This document shows, piece by piece, positions 48,958-61,299 of a stretch of 64,000 nt of DNA. The notes under the pieces are model-generated. The model was given only the letters and a program-made list of their open reading frames with translations. It ran no database searches and was not told the origin of the DNA. Position 1 is the stretch's first letter. Each line of letters opens with the position of its first letter. The DNA lies in NCBI RefSeq assembly GCF_949628265.1, contig NC_088790.1, positions 3,166,545 through 3,230,544 on the forward strand, read 5' to 3'. The DNA is from Cloeon dipterum (taxonomy: Eukaryota; Arthropoda; Insecta; Ephemeroptera; Baetidae). A program made the position numbers and the translations under genes.

Positions 48958-51900
48958 ATGGGGTCAACAAGTTTTCAAATAGTTCTGCTCTTGATGGCGA
49001 GTTTAGCATTCGGGATTGAAAGCGTGTCTCCAAGAGCACCGTCGTTCACGACAACAAGCGTCGCCGAGCCTGAACTGACAACAGCTAATTCTTTATCGGC
49101 CTCTACTACCGCGCTTCCAACACCTTCATATCGCCTACCGGAAGACCTGCATCCAGAACATTACACTTTGGAAATTAAAACTTTCCTGGACGGAGAAAAT
49201 TCGCGATTCGAAGGACGCGTCCTGATTAGGGTTAAATGTGAGAAGGACACGTCTCGAGTGGTGCTGCATTCTACAGACCTCATCTTAAATACCGACCAAG
49301 TGAGAGTCGGAGACAAAGAAATCATCGGTCACGATTTTGACACTCAAAACGAATTCTACATAATCAAACTGAAAGAGGAGCTGAAATCAGGAAGCAAATA
49401 CGTGATTGAAATTCCCTTCGAGGGAAATTTGACCACGAGCTTGAAAGGATATTATCGAACCAGCTATCAAGATAAAGCAACTGGAGACAAAAAGTAAATT
49501 AATTGATTATTTTTATTCTTTGCTAAATTTTTAATTAATAAATGTTCGACAGGTGGGTTGCAACAACACAATTCGTATCAGTTGACGCCCGCAGAGCATT
49601 TCCTTGCTTTGATGAGCCTGCGATGAAAGCTGTTTTCCAAGTGAACATGATTCGGCGCAAGGGTTTCACCTCCATCAGCAATATGCCACTGGCCAAATCA
49701 GTCCAACTGTATTACTTTCAATTAAAACATTTATTTAAGAAATTAATCCATTTGCTAATATAGTGAGGACGATTGGTTCCGCGACGAATACGTTGAGAGT
49801 GTGCGAATGTCGACGTACTTGGTGGCGTTTGTCGTTTCCGACTTTGCTCACCTGCAATCTAATCATGGCTACACCACCTTCAGGGTGTGGGCTCGCCAAG
49901 ATGCCATTGAACAGGCCCGATACTCGCTGGAAATCGGCCCAAAGATTTTAGATTTCTATGAGGAGTATTTCGACGTTCCCTATCCCCTTCCTAAAATGGA
50001 TATGATCGCACTGCCTGAGTTAACAGAGTACGCAATGGAAAACTGGGGAATGATTACCAACGAGTAAGTAACTTCCAATTATTAAAATGTTTATAGTTGT
50101 TTATTATTTATTGAACACCAATAGCGAACGAATTAATTACAATTTTTTGAACAGTACAACGGGCAGATTTTTGGATACTGTCGAAGTTTTATTTTGATAC
50201 AGTCAAGTAAACAATATAATGATGTATCACAAAAAACAACATTCACTAAATTAAAATTTTTCTAGTAAGTTTCAAGAAGAGTACATTTATAAAAACAGAT
50301 TACATGTGAGGAATTGATGTTAAGAAATGAATTGATTATCTTGTCAACATAGTCTAATCCTTACAGTTTGTTTTAGTCCATAAAAAAGATTTTCATTATA
50401 TGTGGTCATCAAAATTAAAAACTTTTCGTATGCAGCAGTAGGAGGGAGAGTTTGTATATTTAAACTTAGGTCGATTATACAAAGTATAGTTAGTTGAAAT
50501 TATGTTTTTAGTAAAATAATTCATTTTTAGAGAGTCGTGTATGTTGTATGAGGATAGTACTTCTGAAATATATGATAAAGAAGACGTGACGGTCACTGCG
50601 GCCCACGTATTGGCTCACCAGTGGTTTGGAAATTTGGTCACCATGAAGTGGTGGGATGATCTTTGGCTCAAAGAAGGATTTGCTACTTACGTTGAAGGGC
50701 TCGGAACAGATCACGTAACGTTTTTACAAATTTTTCTTTTATTATTCACTATTTCGATTCTGTGTTAGGTTCAACCCTCGTCGAATTACCTTGACAATAT
50801 GGCGGCTATGTCTCTCCTAAGAATCTTTTTTAAAGATTCCTTAAAATCATCCCATTCAGTTTCAAAAGATATTCAGAACCCTAGTGAAATCCGGCAATTG
50901 TTTGATGACATATCGTACTATAAAGGTTTATATGCGTTATTATTATAATTATTAATTATATGAAATTTCTTCTAAATTTCTTTTTACAGGCTATCTAGTT
51001 TTGAGAATGTTAAACTACGTTTTGGGCGAGGAAACTTTCAGACGAGGCGTCAGCAAATATTTAAAGACCCACCAGTATGACAACGCGGTCGAAGATGATT
51101 TGTGGGCCAGTTTTGAGCAACAATTGCGGGATGATTCTGCTCGAAGTATATAATCAGAATTAATTTAAGAACTTAATTGATACCAACCTTAATTTAAGAA
51201 ATTGTTACTGTCACAAATTAAATCAAATTTTGTCAAATAGATTCTAGTAGAACGGATGAAGTGCCAAGAGACGCGACCGTAAAAGAAATTATGGACAGCT
51301 GGACGCTTCAAACTGGATACCCGGTGATTCACGTCATGCGAAATTATGAGGAAGGAAGCGCTGAACTGTGGCAGGTAATATATCATGAACCGAAAGCTGC
51401 AAGGTTTTTCTTATATTAAACCCCTGCATCGGCCACTGCCAGCAACTCGCATCACTTCTATCTTTTACCAGTTGCCTATATCTTTCCCCAGAATCGTTTT
51501 GTGACTGATTGGCTCGGCCGTTCGAGTGACGATCGCGAGAGCTTGTGGTGGGTGCCTATCAGCTACACGGACCCGTCGAATGCGCTCCTCGACATGAGCA
51601 CCAAACCTCGCTTCTGGATGAACACGTCAAACGCAACTCTCACTGGCCTGCCCAAAAAGGACCAATGGCTCCTGCTCAACGTTAATGCCACTGGTAAATT
51701 AATCATCCCCAAAACTTTTAAAATTAATGAACATATTTTTCCAGCTTTGTACCGGATAAACTATGATTCTGAAAATTGGAATCTTTTGTCCACTGCGCTG
51801 AGAACCGAGAAAAACCACGGAGGAATCCCCACTTTGAACAGAGTGCAGATCATCGACGACGCGTTTAACCTGGCCAAGGCTGGTTTGCTCGAGTACAACT

Positions 51901-53076
51901 TGGCCCTGAACATTCTTCGCTACCTCCGCCATGAAAGAGTGTACCTGCCTTGGCGCGCCGCTTTCTTGAACCTCGAATATTTTTCTAGGATGACAAAACG
52001 TGGAGGAGGATACGGTCCGTTTAGAAAATTCGTCCGCGCTCTTTTAACTCCCGTTTACAATGCACTTGATGAACCATTCAAGTACGAAATTAAAATATTA
52101 GTTTTCGAATTTAATTAATTAAGTTAAATTTGATATTAAGGCCAAGTGTTGCTGCAGACACTCTCCCGCAAATCAAATACCGCTTTCATGTGCATGACTG
52201 GTCATGCTCCTATGGGGTTTCCGATTGCGAGGAGAAAGCCGTGGCTCTTTTCAAAACCTGGCAGCAGCAAACCGAGGATCAAGACGTTGTTAATCCGTAC
52301 GATTGAAGTTAAAAAGTTTAAAAATAATTTTTTTTATTAATTTTCTCGCAGCATTCCTGTTGAACTGAGAAGCGTTGTCTACTGCAAAGCAGTAGAATCT
52401 GGAGGCGAACCGGCCTGGGACTTTGTGTGGAAGAGATTTTTGAGCTCGAACGTCGCTGCAGAAAAGAGTAAACTTTTGTCTGCCTTAGGATGCGCACGAG
52501 AAATGTGGCTTTTGCACAGGTGAACACTTGGTTAGAGGTTAATATGTTGGTAAAGGCATTAATTTTGAAATTTTCAGATTTTTGGACATGTCCTTGAACG
52601 AAACTTCAGGCATTCACAAGCAAGATATAGCCAGCGTGTTTAATTCGGTGGCCACTAGCTCGAGCGGCTTCTACATTGCGAAAGAATTTCTTTTCTCACG
52701 CATCAAAGATATTCACTCTTAGTAAGTTTTTGGTAAAAATGTTTATATTCCTATTAATTAATCGAATTTTAGTGTCGGTCCGGATTTCTCTCGAGTTGGA
52801 AAATATGTGGAAAGCGTTTCTCATTTGATGAGTAAGAAAAATGATTTGGAGCAGGTAAAATAAAACTCAAAATAAATTTACTATCGCTCTATTCCTCTAT
52901 TACAATTACAGATCAAGCAATTTGTGGAACTGAACTCTGAATACCTGAAAGATGCGAAATATACAGTGAAGGAAGCAGTAGAGAATGTCGAGTTGAACGT
53001 GCAGTGGCACTCTAAATACTACCCAACTGTTATTGAGTGGTTCTCTGCTCACGAAAATGAAGAATTATTCGCGTGA
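48958..53076 (+). CDS. APN-6: full-length but probably inactive aminopeptidase N paralogue
   Basis: Exons: 48958-49493, 49553-49708, 49764-50063, 50531-50714, 50769-50925, 50990-51145, 51241-51374, 51492-51693, 51745-52081, 52141-52296, 52352-52519, 52578-52721, 52773-52854, 52912-53076 (2877 nt, 958 aa). All splice sites and the whole frame are intact. At the zinc site the sequence is gcc cac gta ttg gct cac, i.e. HVLAH where siblings have HELAH: the general-base Glu357 is Val. In addition, WLNEGFA is WLKEGFA and GAMEN is YAMEN. The zinc-binding His356, His360 and Glu379 and Tyr442 remain, so metal may still bind. Signal peptide [19 protein letters not shown]. Intron 8 (51 nt) has no stop in frame. 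Polyadenylation signal at 53243-53248. A binding or decoy role is an inference. Confidence 0.94.
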
Positions 53077-53739
53077 TCCGGTGAAAAGTGCGAAGCAGAA
53101 ATTTTTCCTCAAATCTGCATTTAACTTATTTTTATTTCCTATATAATAGGAGAGCAACACATTTCATCATAGAATTTTTAAATGTTTTTATCTTGTGCAG
53201 AGCATAAAGGGGAAAACTGTATTTTGGTTATAATTTTATAACAATAAAATTTAAATTGAATAAAATCTGAATGACAATGCGAATTTCTAACAAACAGTGC
53301 CTAATGGTAATAATTTTTCCATAAACACTAAAAAAAAAAAAATGAAAAAGGAGTAAGATCTCGGCTCCCTCCTAGTACAATAATCAGTTTTTATTTTTTA
53401 GGGTACAAATCCAGCAGAAAAATGTTACTGCCTCCGAGAACATTTCAAGTAATTGACTATCGTCTGATGCGTCTTTATTTCAACAAGATTATTGCAACAT
53501 TAATAAAATTGATGCCATATTTTGGCCTGATATTTATAAAAGGCAAGCATTCATGTTATGACTTTTTTATGATACACAACTAAAAATGGCGTTCAGTTCG
53601 TGTAAAACAAAGAAAACCACGTTATTAATAATTCTCTTCAGAATGGAAAAGGCTATTTCAATCTTTTTAAGGTCTTGCATTTCGGTAGAACAACTATACA
53701 AGATACAAGATATGTATATTCAATATAAATACAATACAT
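53077..53739. other. APN-6 3' UTR and spacer
   Basis: Holds aataaa at 53243-53248. No other feature recognised. Confidence 0.5.
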
Positions 53740-53951
53740 GATTTTATTCTATCGTACAAGGAAAGCCCAGAATGGTCTGCGTCTCTGCGATAATTTGGCC
53801 CTATGCTACACATCTCACGCGCGCGTCTCTCTCTCTCTCTCTCGCTGAGATAAAAAGTGGGGATCCCTCTGCTATACAGGGAAGGTAGATTTAAGACACC
53901 GCGCTCCCTCGACCCTGCCATTGACCTTCCAGCTCGCTCGGCGGCCACACG
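53740..53951 (+). promoter_or_regulatory. APN-7 leader exon and promoter block (inferred)
   Basis: A nine-unit (TC) run at 53826-53843, then gctgagataaaaagtgggg (TATA-like about 53849-53857), the leader, and gcggccacac|ggtaagacc with the exon end at 53951. Nearly identical to the orphan block at 62740-63011. Confidence 0.6.
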
Positions 53952-54878
53952 GTAAGACCTTAATCCATCACGCATCTTCAGATATTTAAACAGATTCATT
54001 TTTAAATTAAATATTGATTGCCGTAAATATTTAAGCGGAGGCAAAATTAAAAAAATCATTGTTCTTAAAAAAGCTCTAAATTTATGGTTGGAGTAGCCGC
54101 ATTTATTAGTGTTCCAAGCATCAGGCTGAACTTAAAATTCATGCATCCAGATTAATTGAAAACTATATTGATAGATTTTCAAAGATTGAAAGCAATTCTA
54201 GGAAATTAATATTAGCAAAGTCATCCTTCACTATCCTGCTGCTTGTCTGTTGAAAAAGAAGAAAATGTCTTAATGCCAATAATAATTTTCATTTATTCGC
54301 CTCGTCAAGAAGAAACTGGTTTTTGCAAGTACCTAAAATTGGGCGTGCCAATGGAGCATACGCGAATTCAGTCATTGTCCTCTGTTGACCCCCGAATAAT
54401 TTGATTTTCACTTAGAAACAGAGCTCGTGTACTCATATTTTTACAATAATTTCATACAGTCAAGCACACTATTAACTAAATTATTAGTCTAATGCTGACG
54501 GAAAAATTGCTTTATTTATTTTACTCGTTTTATCAAAGCAGAAATAAAATTGATGCTTTAATTACATTGTTTATTCAAACAGGATATCACATTTAAAACG
54601 AATTGAGCACCCTGGTTGGGTAAGAGTGATAATTCCAACAAGAGAGTGTGCACAAGCAGTCCATGTTTTTGCCCTCTGCAATTCTTGCGAGAGTGAGGTT
54701 GGATTCTCATTTTCAACACCTTGCAAAAAAATTCAGAAAAAATAAGAAATGAAAAAAATTACATATCATTAGACTCGACTTGATGAAATTAATCCTGAAA
54801 ATATAGAAATTATTAAATTACTGAATAACCGCATAACCGCATAGGTTAATTTATTTTATTCAACCATTTTCAGGTACC
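53952..54878 (+). other. inferred 5' UTR intron of APN-7
   Basis: No gene. Very similar to 63409-64000, the stretch after the eighth leader block. It ends with the acceptor cattttcag before taccATGG. Confidence 0.55.
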
Positions 54879-57800
54879 ATGGGGTCATCAAATTTGCTCA
54901 TAGTTCTGCTCTTGATGACGAGTTTTGCATTCGGGATTGAAAGCGTGTCTCCAACAGCACCGTCGTTCACGACAACAAGCGCCTCTGAGCCTGAACTGAC
55001 AACAGCTAATTCTCTATCGGCCTCTACTACCGCGCTTCCAACACCTTCATATCGCCTACCGGAAGATCTGCGTCCAGAACATTACACTTTGGAAATTAAA
55101 ACTTTCCTTGACGGAGAAAATTCGCGATTCGAGGGACGCGTCCTGATTAGAGTTAAATGTGAGGAGGACACGTCTCGAGTGGTGCTGCATTCTACAGACC
55201 TCATCTTAAAAACTGACCAAGTGCGAGTCGGAGACAAAGAAATCGTCGGTCACGAGTTTGACACTCAAAACGAATTCTACATAATCAAACTGAAAGAGGA
55301 GCTGAAATCAGGAAGCAAATACGTGATTGAAATTCCCTTCGAGGGAAATTTGACCACCAGCTTGAAAGGATATTATCGTAGCAGCTATAAAGATAAAGCG
55401 ACTGGAGGCAAAAAGTAAATATTTATTTATTTATTTATTTTGGCTAAATGTGTAGTAAATGCTTGACAGGTGGATTGCAACAACGCAATTCGAAGCAATT
55501 GACGCCCGCAGAGCGTTTCCTTGCTTTGATGAGCCCGCGATGAAAGCTGTTTTCCAAGTGAACATGATTCGTCGCAAGGGTTTCACCTCCATCAGCAACA
55601 TGCCACTGGCAAAAACAGTCGAACTGTATGATTTTTAATTCAAATACTTATTTAGGAAATTAATCCATTGGCTAATATAGTGAGGCTGATTGGTTCCGCG
55701 ACGAATACGTTGAGAGTGTGCGAATGTCGACGTACTTGGTGGCGTTTGTCGTTTCCGACTTTGCTCACCTCCAATCCAACCCTGGCAACACCACCTTCAG
55801 GGTGTGGGCTCGACAAGATGCCATAGAACAGGCCCGATACTCGCTGGAAATCGGCCCAAAAGTACTGGAATTTTTCGAGGAGTATTTCAACGTGCCTTAT
55901 CCCCTTCCTAAAATGGATATGATCGCGCTGCCCGATTTCTCAGCTGGCGCGATGGAAAACTGGGGATTGGTAACTTACAGGTAAATAAACTTCAAATTTT
56001 ATTTATTTGTTTCATTACTATTTAAATATTGGACACCATCGACGTAGGACTTAATTGCAATTTTGTTTCTTAGAATAGACAGCTTTTGTTTTCATGTTAC
56101 AGGCATTTTGATACAGTTGAGCAAGTTATGCATCCATTACAAATAGATACATTTTTTTTAGTAAATTTCAAGATGAAAACGTCTATGAAAGATCACAGAT
56201 GAGGAAATAATTATGCATAGCCAGAAAAGGAATATCTTGTTAATATCGGTTCATATAGTCCAATCCTTACAACTTGTTTTAGTCCATTCAAATTTTTTTT
56301 GCTCTTTTTATCCCTGTCCGAGGACCGGAGGACAGGGAAGGGCGCGCACTGTACTAGCACGAAATACTGAAACCCGGGTCCCAATAACACCGCGAACGGA
56401 TAACATGGGCGCACCAGGCCGCACAGGGACCCAGCCCACTCAAGGGCCACTTGCCTCCGCACCGAGGACTGCATTGAAACGCTAGACATTCGTCCCGTGA
56501 AGCCAAATCACGAATGCTGGAAAGGTGCAAACCAGCAAGTAGCGAGTCGGCGCCGCAGGTGCGCCTGACAGCCCGTTGAGCAATTTGAGCAATTCGAGTC
56601 ACTAAACTAACCACTTTTTGCCATCTCTGACATTGGGTAGCCAGTATTAGATCTCCCAACTGCTCAAATACCTCACATTGCTTTGATACTCCTGAGAGTG
56701 TCTTAACAATGCGAGAGAACGGGCTGGTTAAATCAAATTTATGGAATGTCGTTTTATAAAGTCATATCTAAGTCATATATATAAAAAAAATCATAAGAAG
56801 TTGTGGACGGGAGAACTGGGTATTATCGTACTTCTTGTCATTTACAAAAAATCGGTTTGTTTAAATTTTGTTTAGAGTAAAATAATTCATTTTTAGAGAG
56901 ACGGCTATGTTGTATGAGGAAGGTGTTTCTGACACAAATGCTAAAGAATGGGTGACGTCCGTTGTGGCCCACGAATTAGCCCACCAGTGGTTTGGAAATT
57001 TGGTCACCATGAAGTGGTGGGATGACATTTGGCTCAACGAAGGATTTGCTTCTTACGTTCAAGGGCTCGGAACTAATCATGTAACGTTTTCTGGTATTTT
57101 GATTATATTTATTCTTTATATTTCGATTCTGTGTTAGGTTCAACCATCGATAAATTACCCTGACTCTATGGCGGTTAGATCTCTCCTGGACATCTTTTCT
57201 AAAGATTCTTTAAAATCGTCCCATCCAGTTTCAAATAATATTCAGCATCCCAGTGAAATCTGGCAATTATTTGATGACATATCATACTCCAAAGGTTTGT
57301 TTGAGTTTCTATTATTGATTGTGAAATTCCACCTGATTTTTTTATTACAGGCTATCTAGTTTTGAGAATGTTAAACTACGTTTTGGGCGAGGAAACTTTC
57401 AGGCGAGGCGTCGGCAGATATTTAAAGACTCACCAGTATAGCAACGCGGTCCAAAATGATTTGTGGGCCAGTTTTGAAGAACAGTCACGAGACGACTCTG
57501 CTCGAGGTATTTATTCAGATTATTTAAATGGATTAATTAATACGAACCTGAATTAATAAATTGTCACTGTTGAAATTTAAATCAAATTGTGTCGAGCAGA
57601 TTCTAGTCGAACAGAAACGCCAAGAGAAGCGACAGTAAAAGAAATTATGGACAGCTGGACGCTTCAAACTGGATACCCGGTGATTCACGTCAAGCGCAAT
57701 TATGGGGAAGGAAGCGCTGAACTGTGTCAGGTAATACCATTAACTAAAGGCTGCAGTGTTACATATATTTTAACGCCTGCATCGGCCACTGCCAGCAACT

Positions 57801-59429
57801 CGCATCACTTCTATCTTTTACCAGTTGCCTATATCTTTCCCCAGAATCGTTTTGTGACTGATTCGCTTGGCCGTTCGAGTGAGGATCGCGAGAGCTTGTG
57901 GTGGGTTCCCATCAGCTACACGGACCCTTCGAATGCACTGCTCGACATGAGCACCAAACCTCGCTTCTGGATGAACACGTCAAACGCAACTCTCAAAGGA
58001 TTGCCCAAAAAGGACCAATGGCTCCTGCTCAACGTTAATGCCACTGGTAATAGCGAGATCATCTCCATATTAAAAGTTAAAATTGAACCTTTTATTTTCC
58101 AGCTTTGTACCGGATAAACTATGATTCTGAAAATTGGGAGCTTCTCTCCACTGCGCTGAGAACCGAGAAAAACCACGGAGGAATCCCCACTTTGAACAGA
58201 GTGCAGATCATCGACGACGCGTTTAACCTGGCCAAGGCTGGTTTGCTTGAGTACAACTTGGCCCTGAACCTTCTTCGTTACCTCCGCCACGAAAGAGAGT
58301 ACCTTCCTTGGAAAACCTCCTTCTCGAACCTGGAATATTTTTCTAGGATGACAAAACGAGGAGGAGGATACGGTCCATTTAGAAAATTCGTCCGCGCTCT
58401 TATAACTCCCGTTTACAATGCACTTGATGAACCATTCAAGTACGAAATTAAAATATTAGTTTTCGAATTTAATTAATTTTGTGTTCAGGCTAAGTGTGGC
58501 CGGAGAAACTATCCCGCAGATCAAACATCGCGCTCAGGTTGTGAGCTGGTCATGCTCCTTGGGGGTGTCCGACTGCGAGGGGAAAGCCGTGGCTCTTTTC
58601 AAAACCTGGCAGCAGCAAACCGAGGATCCAGACGTTGTTAATCCGTACGATTGAATCAAATCTGCGTCTATGTAAATTTAATTATTTATTTTCTTGCAGT
58701 ATTCCTGTTGAACTGAGAAGCGTGGTCTACTGCAAAGCAGTAGAATCTGGAGGCGAACCGGCCTGGGACTTTGTGTGGAAGAGATTTTTGGGCTCGAACG
58801 TTGCCGCAGAAAGAAGTAAACTTCGGTCTGCCTTAGGATGCGCGCGAGAAATGTGGCTGTTGCACAGGTGAACACATAGCTGGAGGTTAATATATATGTT
58901 GTTAAAGGCAATAATTGGAAATATTCCAGATATTTGGACATGTCCTTAAATGAAACTTCAGGCATTCGCAAGCAAGATGCATCCAGCGTGTTTAATTCGG
59001 TGGCCACTAGCTCGAGCGGCTTCTACATTGCGAGAGAATTTCTTTTCTCCCGCATCAAAGATATTCACTCTTAGTGAGTTTTGCGTGAGAATAATTAGAT
59101 TCATATATTAATTAATTGAATTTTAGTGTTAGTCCGGATTTCTCTCAAATTGGATACTTCGTCGAAGGTGTTTCTTATTTGATGAGCACGAAAAATGATT
59201 TGGAACAGGTAAAATCAATTGCAATTTATTTATATCCCTCTACTCTCCTGTTTTGCAATTACAGATCAAGCAATTTGTGGAACTGAACTCGGAATACCTC
59301 AAAGATTCGAAATATGCAGTGAAGGAGGCAGTAGAGAATGTCGAGTTGAACGTGCAGTGGCACTCGAGATACTATTCAACTGTAGTCGAGTGGCTCTCTT
59401 CTCACGCAAATAAAGAATTTTCAGCGTGA
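54879..59429 (+). CDS. APN-7: secreted aminopeptidase N-like metallopeptidase
   Basis: Exons: 54879-55414, 55470-55625, 55681-55980, 56897-57080, 57138-57294, 57351-57506, 57600-57730, 57845-58046, 58103-58439, 58489-58644, 58700-58867, 58930-59073, 59127-59208, 59265-59429 (2874 nt, 957 aa). The signal peptide starts [19 protein letters not shown]. Canonical [17 protein letters not shown] and WLNEGFASY; catalytic Tyr in SYSKG. Exons 3 and 4 resemble APN-2 more than the plus-strand neighbours APN-5 and APN-6, which suggests exchange or ancestry across the inversion. Intron 3 holds a SINE-like insertion (56296-56732). Intron 7 (114 nt) is open in frame, so retention would insert 38 residues. 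Polyadenylation signal at 59685-59690. Confidence 0.95.
56296..56732 (-). mobile_element. SINE-like retroposon, copy 2, with target-site duplication
   Basis: Same element as 15435-15862. It is flanked by an 8-bp direct repeat TCAAATTT at 56288-56295 and 56733-56740. On the minus strand it starts near aaccagcccgttctc and ends in an A-rich tail (gggataaaaagagc). It sits in intron 3 of APN-7, antisense to the gene. Confidence 0.8.
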
Positions 59430-60935
59430 TCTGGTGCGAAAGCAACACTTTTTGTCTTAAATATGCATTTAACTTATTTTATTTTCCTATTAAATAGTAG
59501 AGAAACACATTTAATCATATATTTTTTCGATTTTTTAAATTTCTGTTGTTCTTCTGTGGAGCATAAAGGAGAAAACCGAAATTTTGATTTAGTTTTGTTT
59601 TTGTATTTTTTTCTTTGGGACATTGTTTGTAATCGGATAGGGTGGATTGTGGGGAGATCATATGTACTAATATGCTAAATGACAAATAAATTGAAATTGA
59701 AACATTATACACATAAAATTTAACTAAAAACTGAATGGCATTTCGAATTTATTTCAAACAGTGCCTAATAATAATAATAATAATTGATCAATCAACACTA
59801 AAAACCAATAATAAAAAAAGAAGGAGCTTGGCTTCTAATCCGATACAATAATCAGTTTTTATTTTCTGAGGTAAAAACCCAGCAAAAAATGTTGCTGCCT
59901 GCGAGAACATTTTAAGTAATTCTCACTCATATGACACGATTTTTGTCAACCAGGTTATTCGAATATTAGTAATACTGATGCCTTGATTTAGCCTGAAATT
60001 TAAAAAAGCCAAGCATGCATGTTAAGATTTTTACACAATTCAACTTTAATTTTAATTCGTTTAAATAGAAAAGAACAGTGATAATAATTTTTTTCCACTT
60101 TAAAAGAGAAAATTTGAGCTTTCAATCATTTTAAGGTTTTTCTATTTCGATGGAACAACTTTATTCGAAAATAAAATTTATTTCGAAATTTCAGTATCTT
60201 AAAATTGATTTGAATCGATAAAATTATAAGGTTGCCAAAATTAAATGCAAAATGCACCCTATGCATGCTTGGGTGAAGCTGTTTAATATTTTGAACGCTT
60301 GCTTGCACTCGATTAACGTGTCATGCATGGAAGCGAGGAAAATTGAAGTTTGCGTAACGAAATAATTTTTCTCACTATTAGCACACTTAAGAGAACCAAA
60401 ATATGTATCGCTTAATTTTGTCTTTTTAGATTTAAAATAAATTATAAATTATTTTATCTTACGTTATTCTGTGTATTAAAATTCTGGTCCCTCGTATCAA
60501 TCTGTTTTCTGTCCCGATAATTGTTTGGTTAAGTCCTTCACTGTCATTACTCAATGGACCATTTAGATTTAGTCATTAGTTAAATCTGCAAAGTCATATG
60601 AGATAAGAGAATCGCTATTAGCAAAACCAGTTAGTAACTGCTCTGTCAGTATTGTGGGTGCAAAACTAACGGTGTTATCGTTGTTTCCAGGGTTGTTGTT
60701 TTGGTGTCGCTTACAATTTTTTATTTTATTAGGATGTCACAATAACCTTGAATTGCGGGAAAAATTCAAGTAGCTTTCACGGATAATCAGAGCGAAATTT
60801 GTAAAAATGGAATTGACAAAAATGTGATTATTTCGAGTTCTGATGAAGCTAGAGCTTTATGATTGGTGTCAAAAGTTACCTAATTGCATGGTTGACAACG
60901 TTCATTTTTTAATAAAATATATATTTTGATATATT
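59430..60935. other. APN-7 3' UTR and duplicated spacer
   Basis: Polyadenylation signal 59685-59690, an (AAT)n run near 59767-59784, and the conserved spacer block at about 60540-60690 (gggtgcaaaactaacgg) that precedes leader exons elsewhere. No gene. Confidence 0.55.
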
Positions 60936-61291
60936 TTTACTCTTTATATCCCTGTCCGAGGACCCGGGAAGGGCGCGCACTGCACTAGCACGATTGCTGA
61001 AATCCGGCTCCCAATAACACCGCGAACGGATAATATGGACGCACCAGGCCGCTCAGGGACCCAGCCCTGCACTGAAGGGCCACTTGCCTCCGCACCGAGG
61101 ACTGCATTGAAACGCTAGACATTCGTCCCGTGAAGCCAAATCACGAATGCTGGAAAGGTGCAAACCAGCAAGTAGCGAGTCAGCCTAGAGTTATGCAGCG
61201 GTGGTTTTCCAGACGGTCACACATCCAACTACTGGTTGCAACGAATGCTACTGCTTAACTTCGGAGATCTATCAAGAACCGGTGTGCCAGC
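60936..61291 (-). mobile_element. SINE with a 5S-rRNA-like head (SINE3-type), copy 3
   Basis: Read on the minus strand, the head (61291-61199) resembles 5S rRNA: caccggttcttgatagatc, ccgaagttaagcag, then ttggatgtgtgaccgtctgg, matching the order of the 5S box A and box C regions. It is followed by the same body as copies 1 and 2 (actcgctacttgctggtttg onward) and an A/T-rich tail (gggatataaagagtaaaaat). The 5' end of the 5S similarity is weak. I judge it a 5S-derived SINE, not a functional 5S gene. Confidence 0.7.
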
Positions 61292-61299
61292 AGTAAATT

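Noticed and set aside
56354-56659. 101-codon minus-strand open frame and its near-copy at 15421-15753
   Set aside because: Both lie inside the SINE-like element; copies differ by indels, and no domain is visible.
61199-61291. A functional 5S rRNA gene
   Set aside because: Only part of the 5S sequence is recognisable, box A is changed, and it is fused to a SINE body with an A-rich tail.
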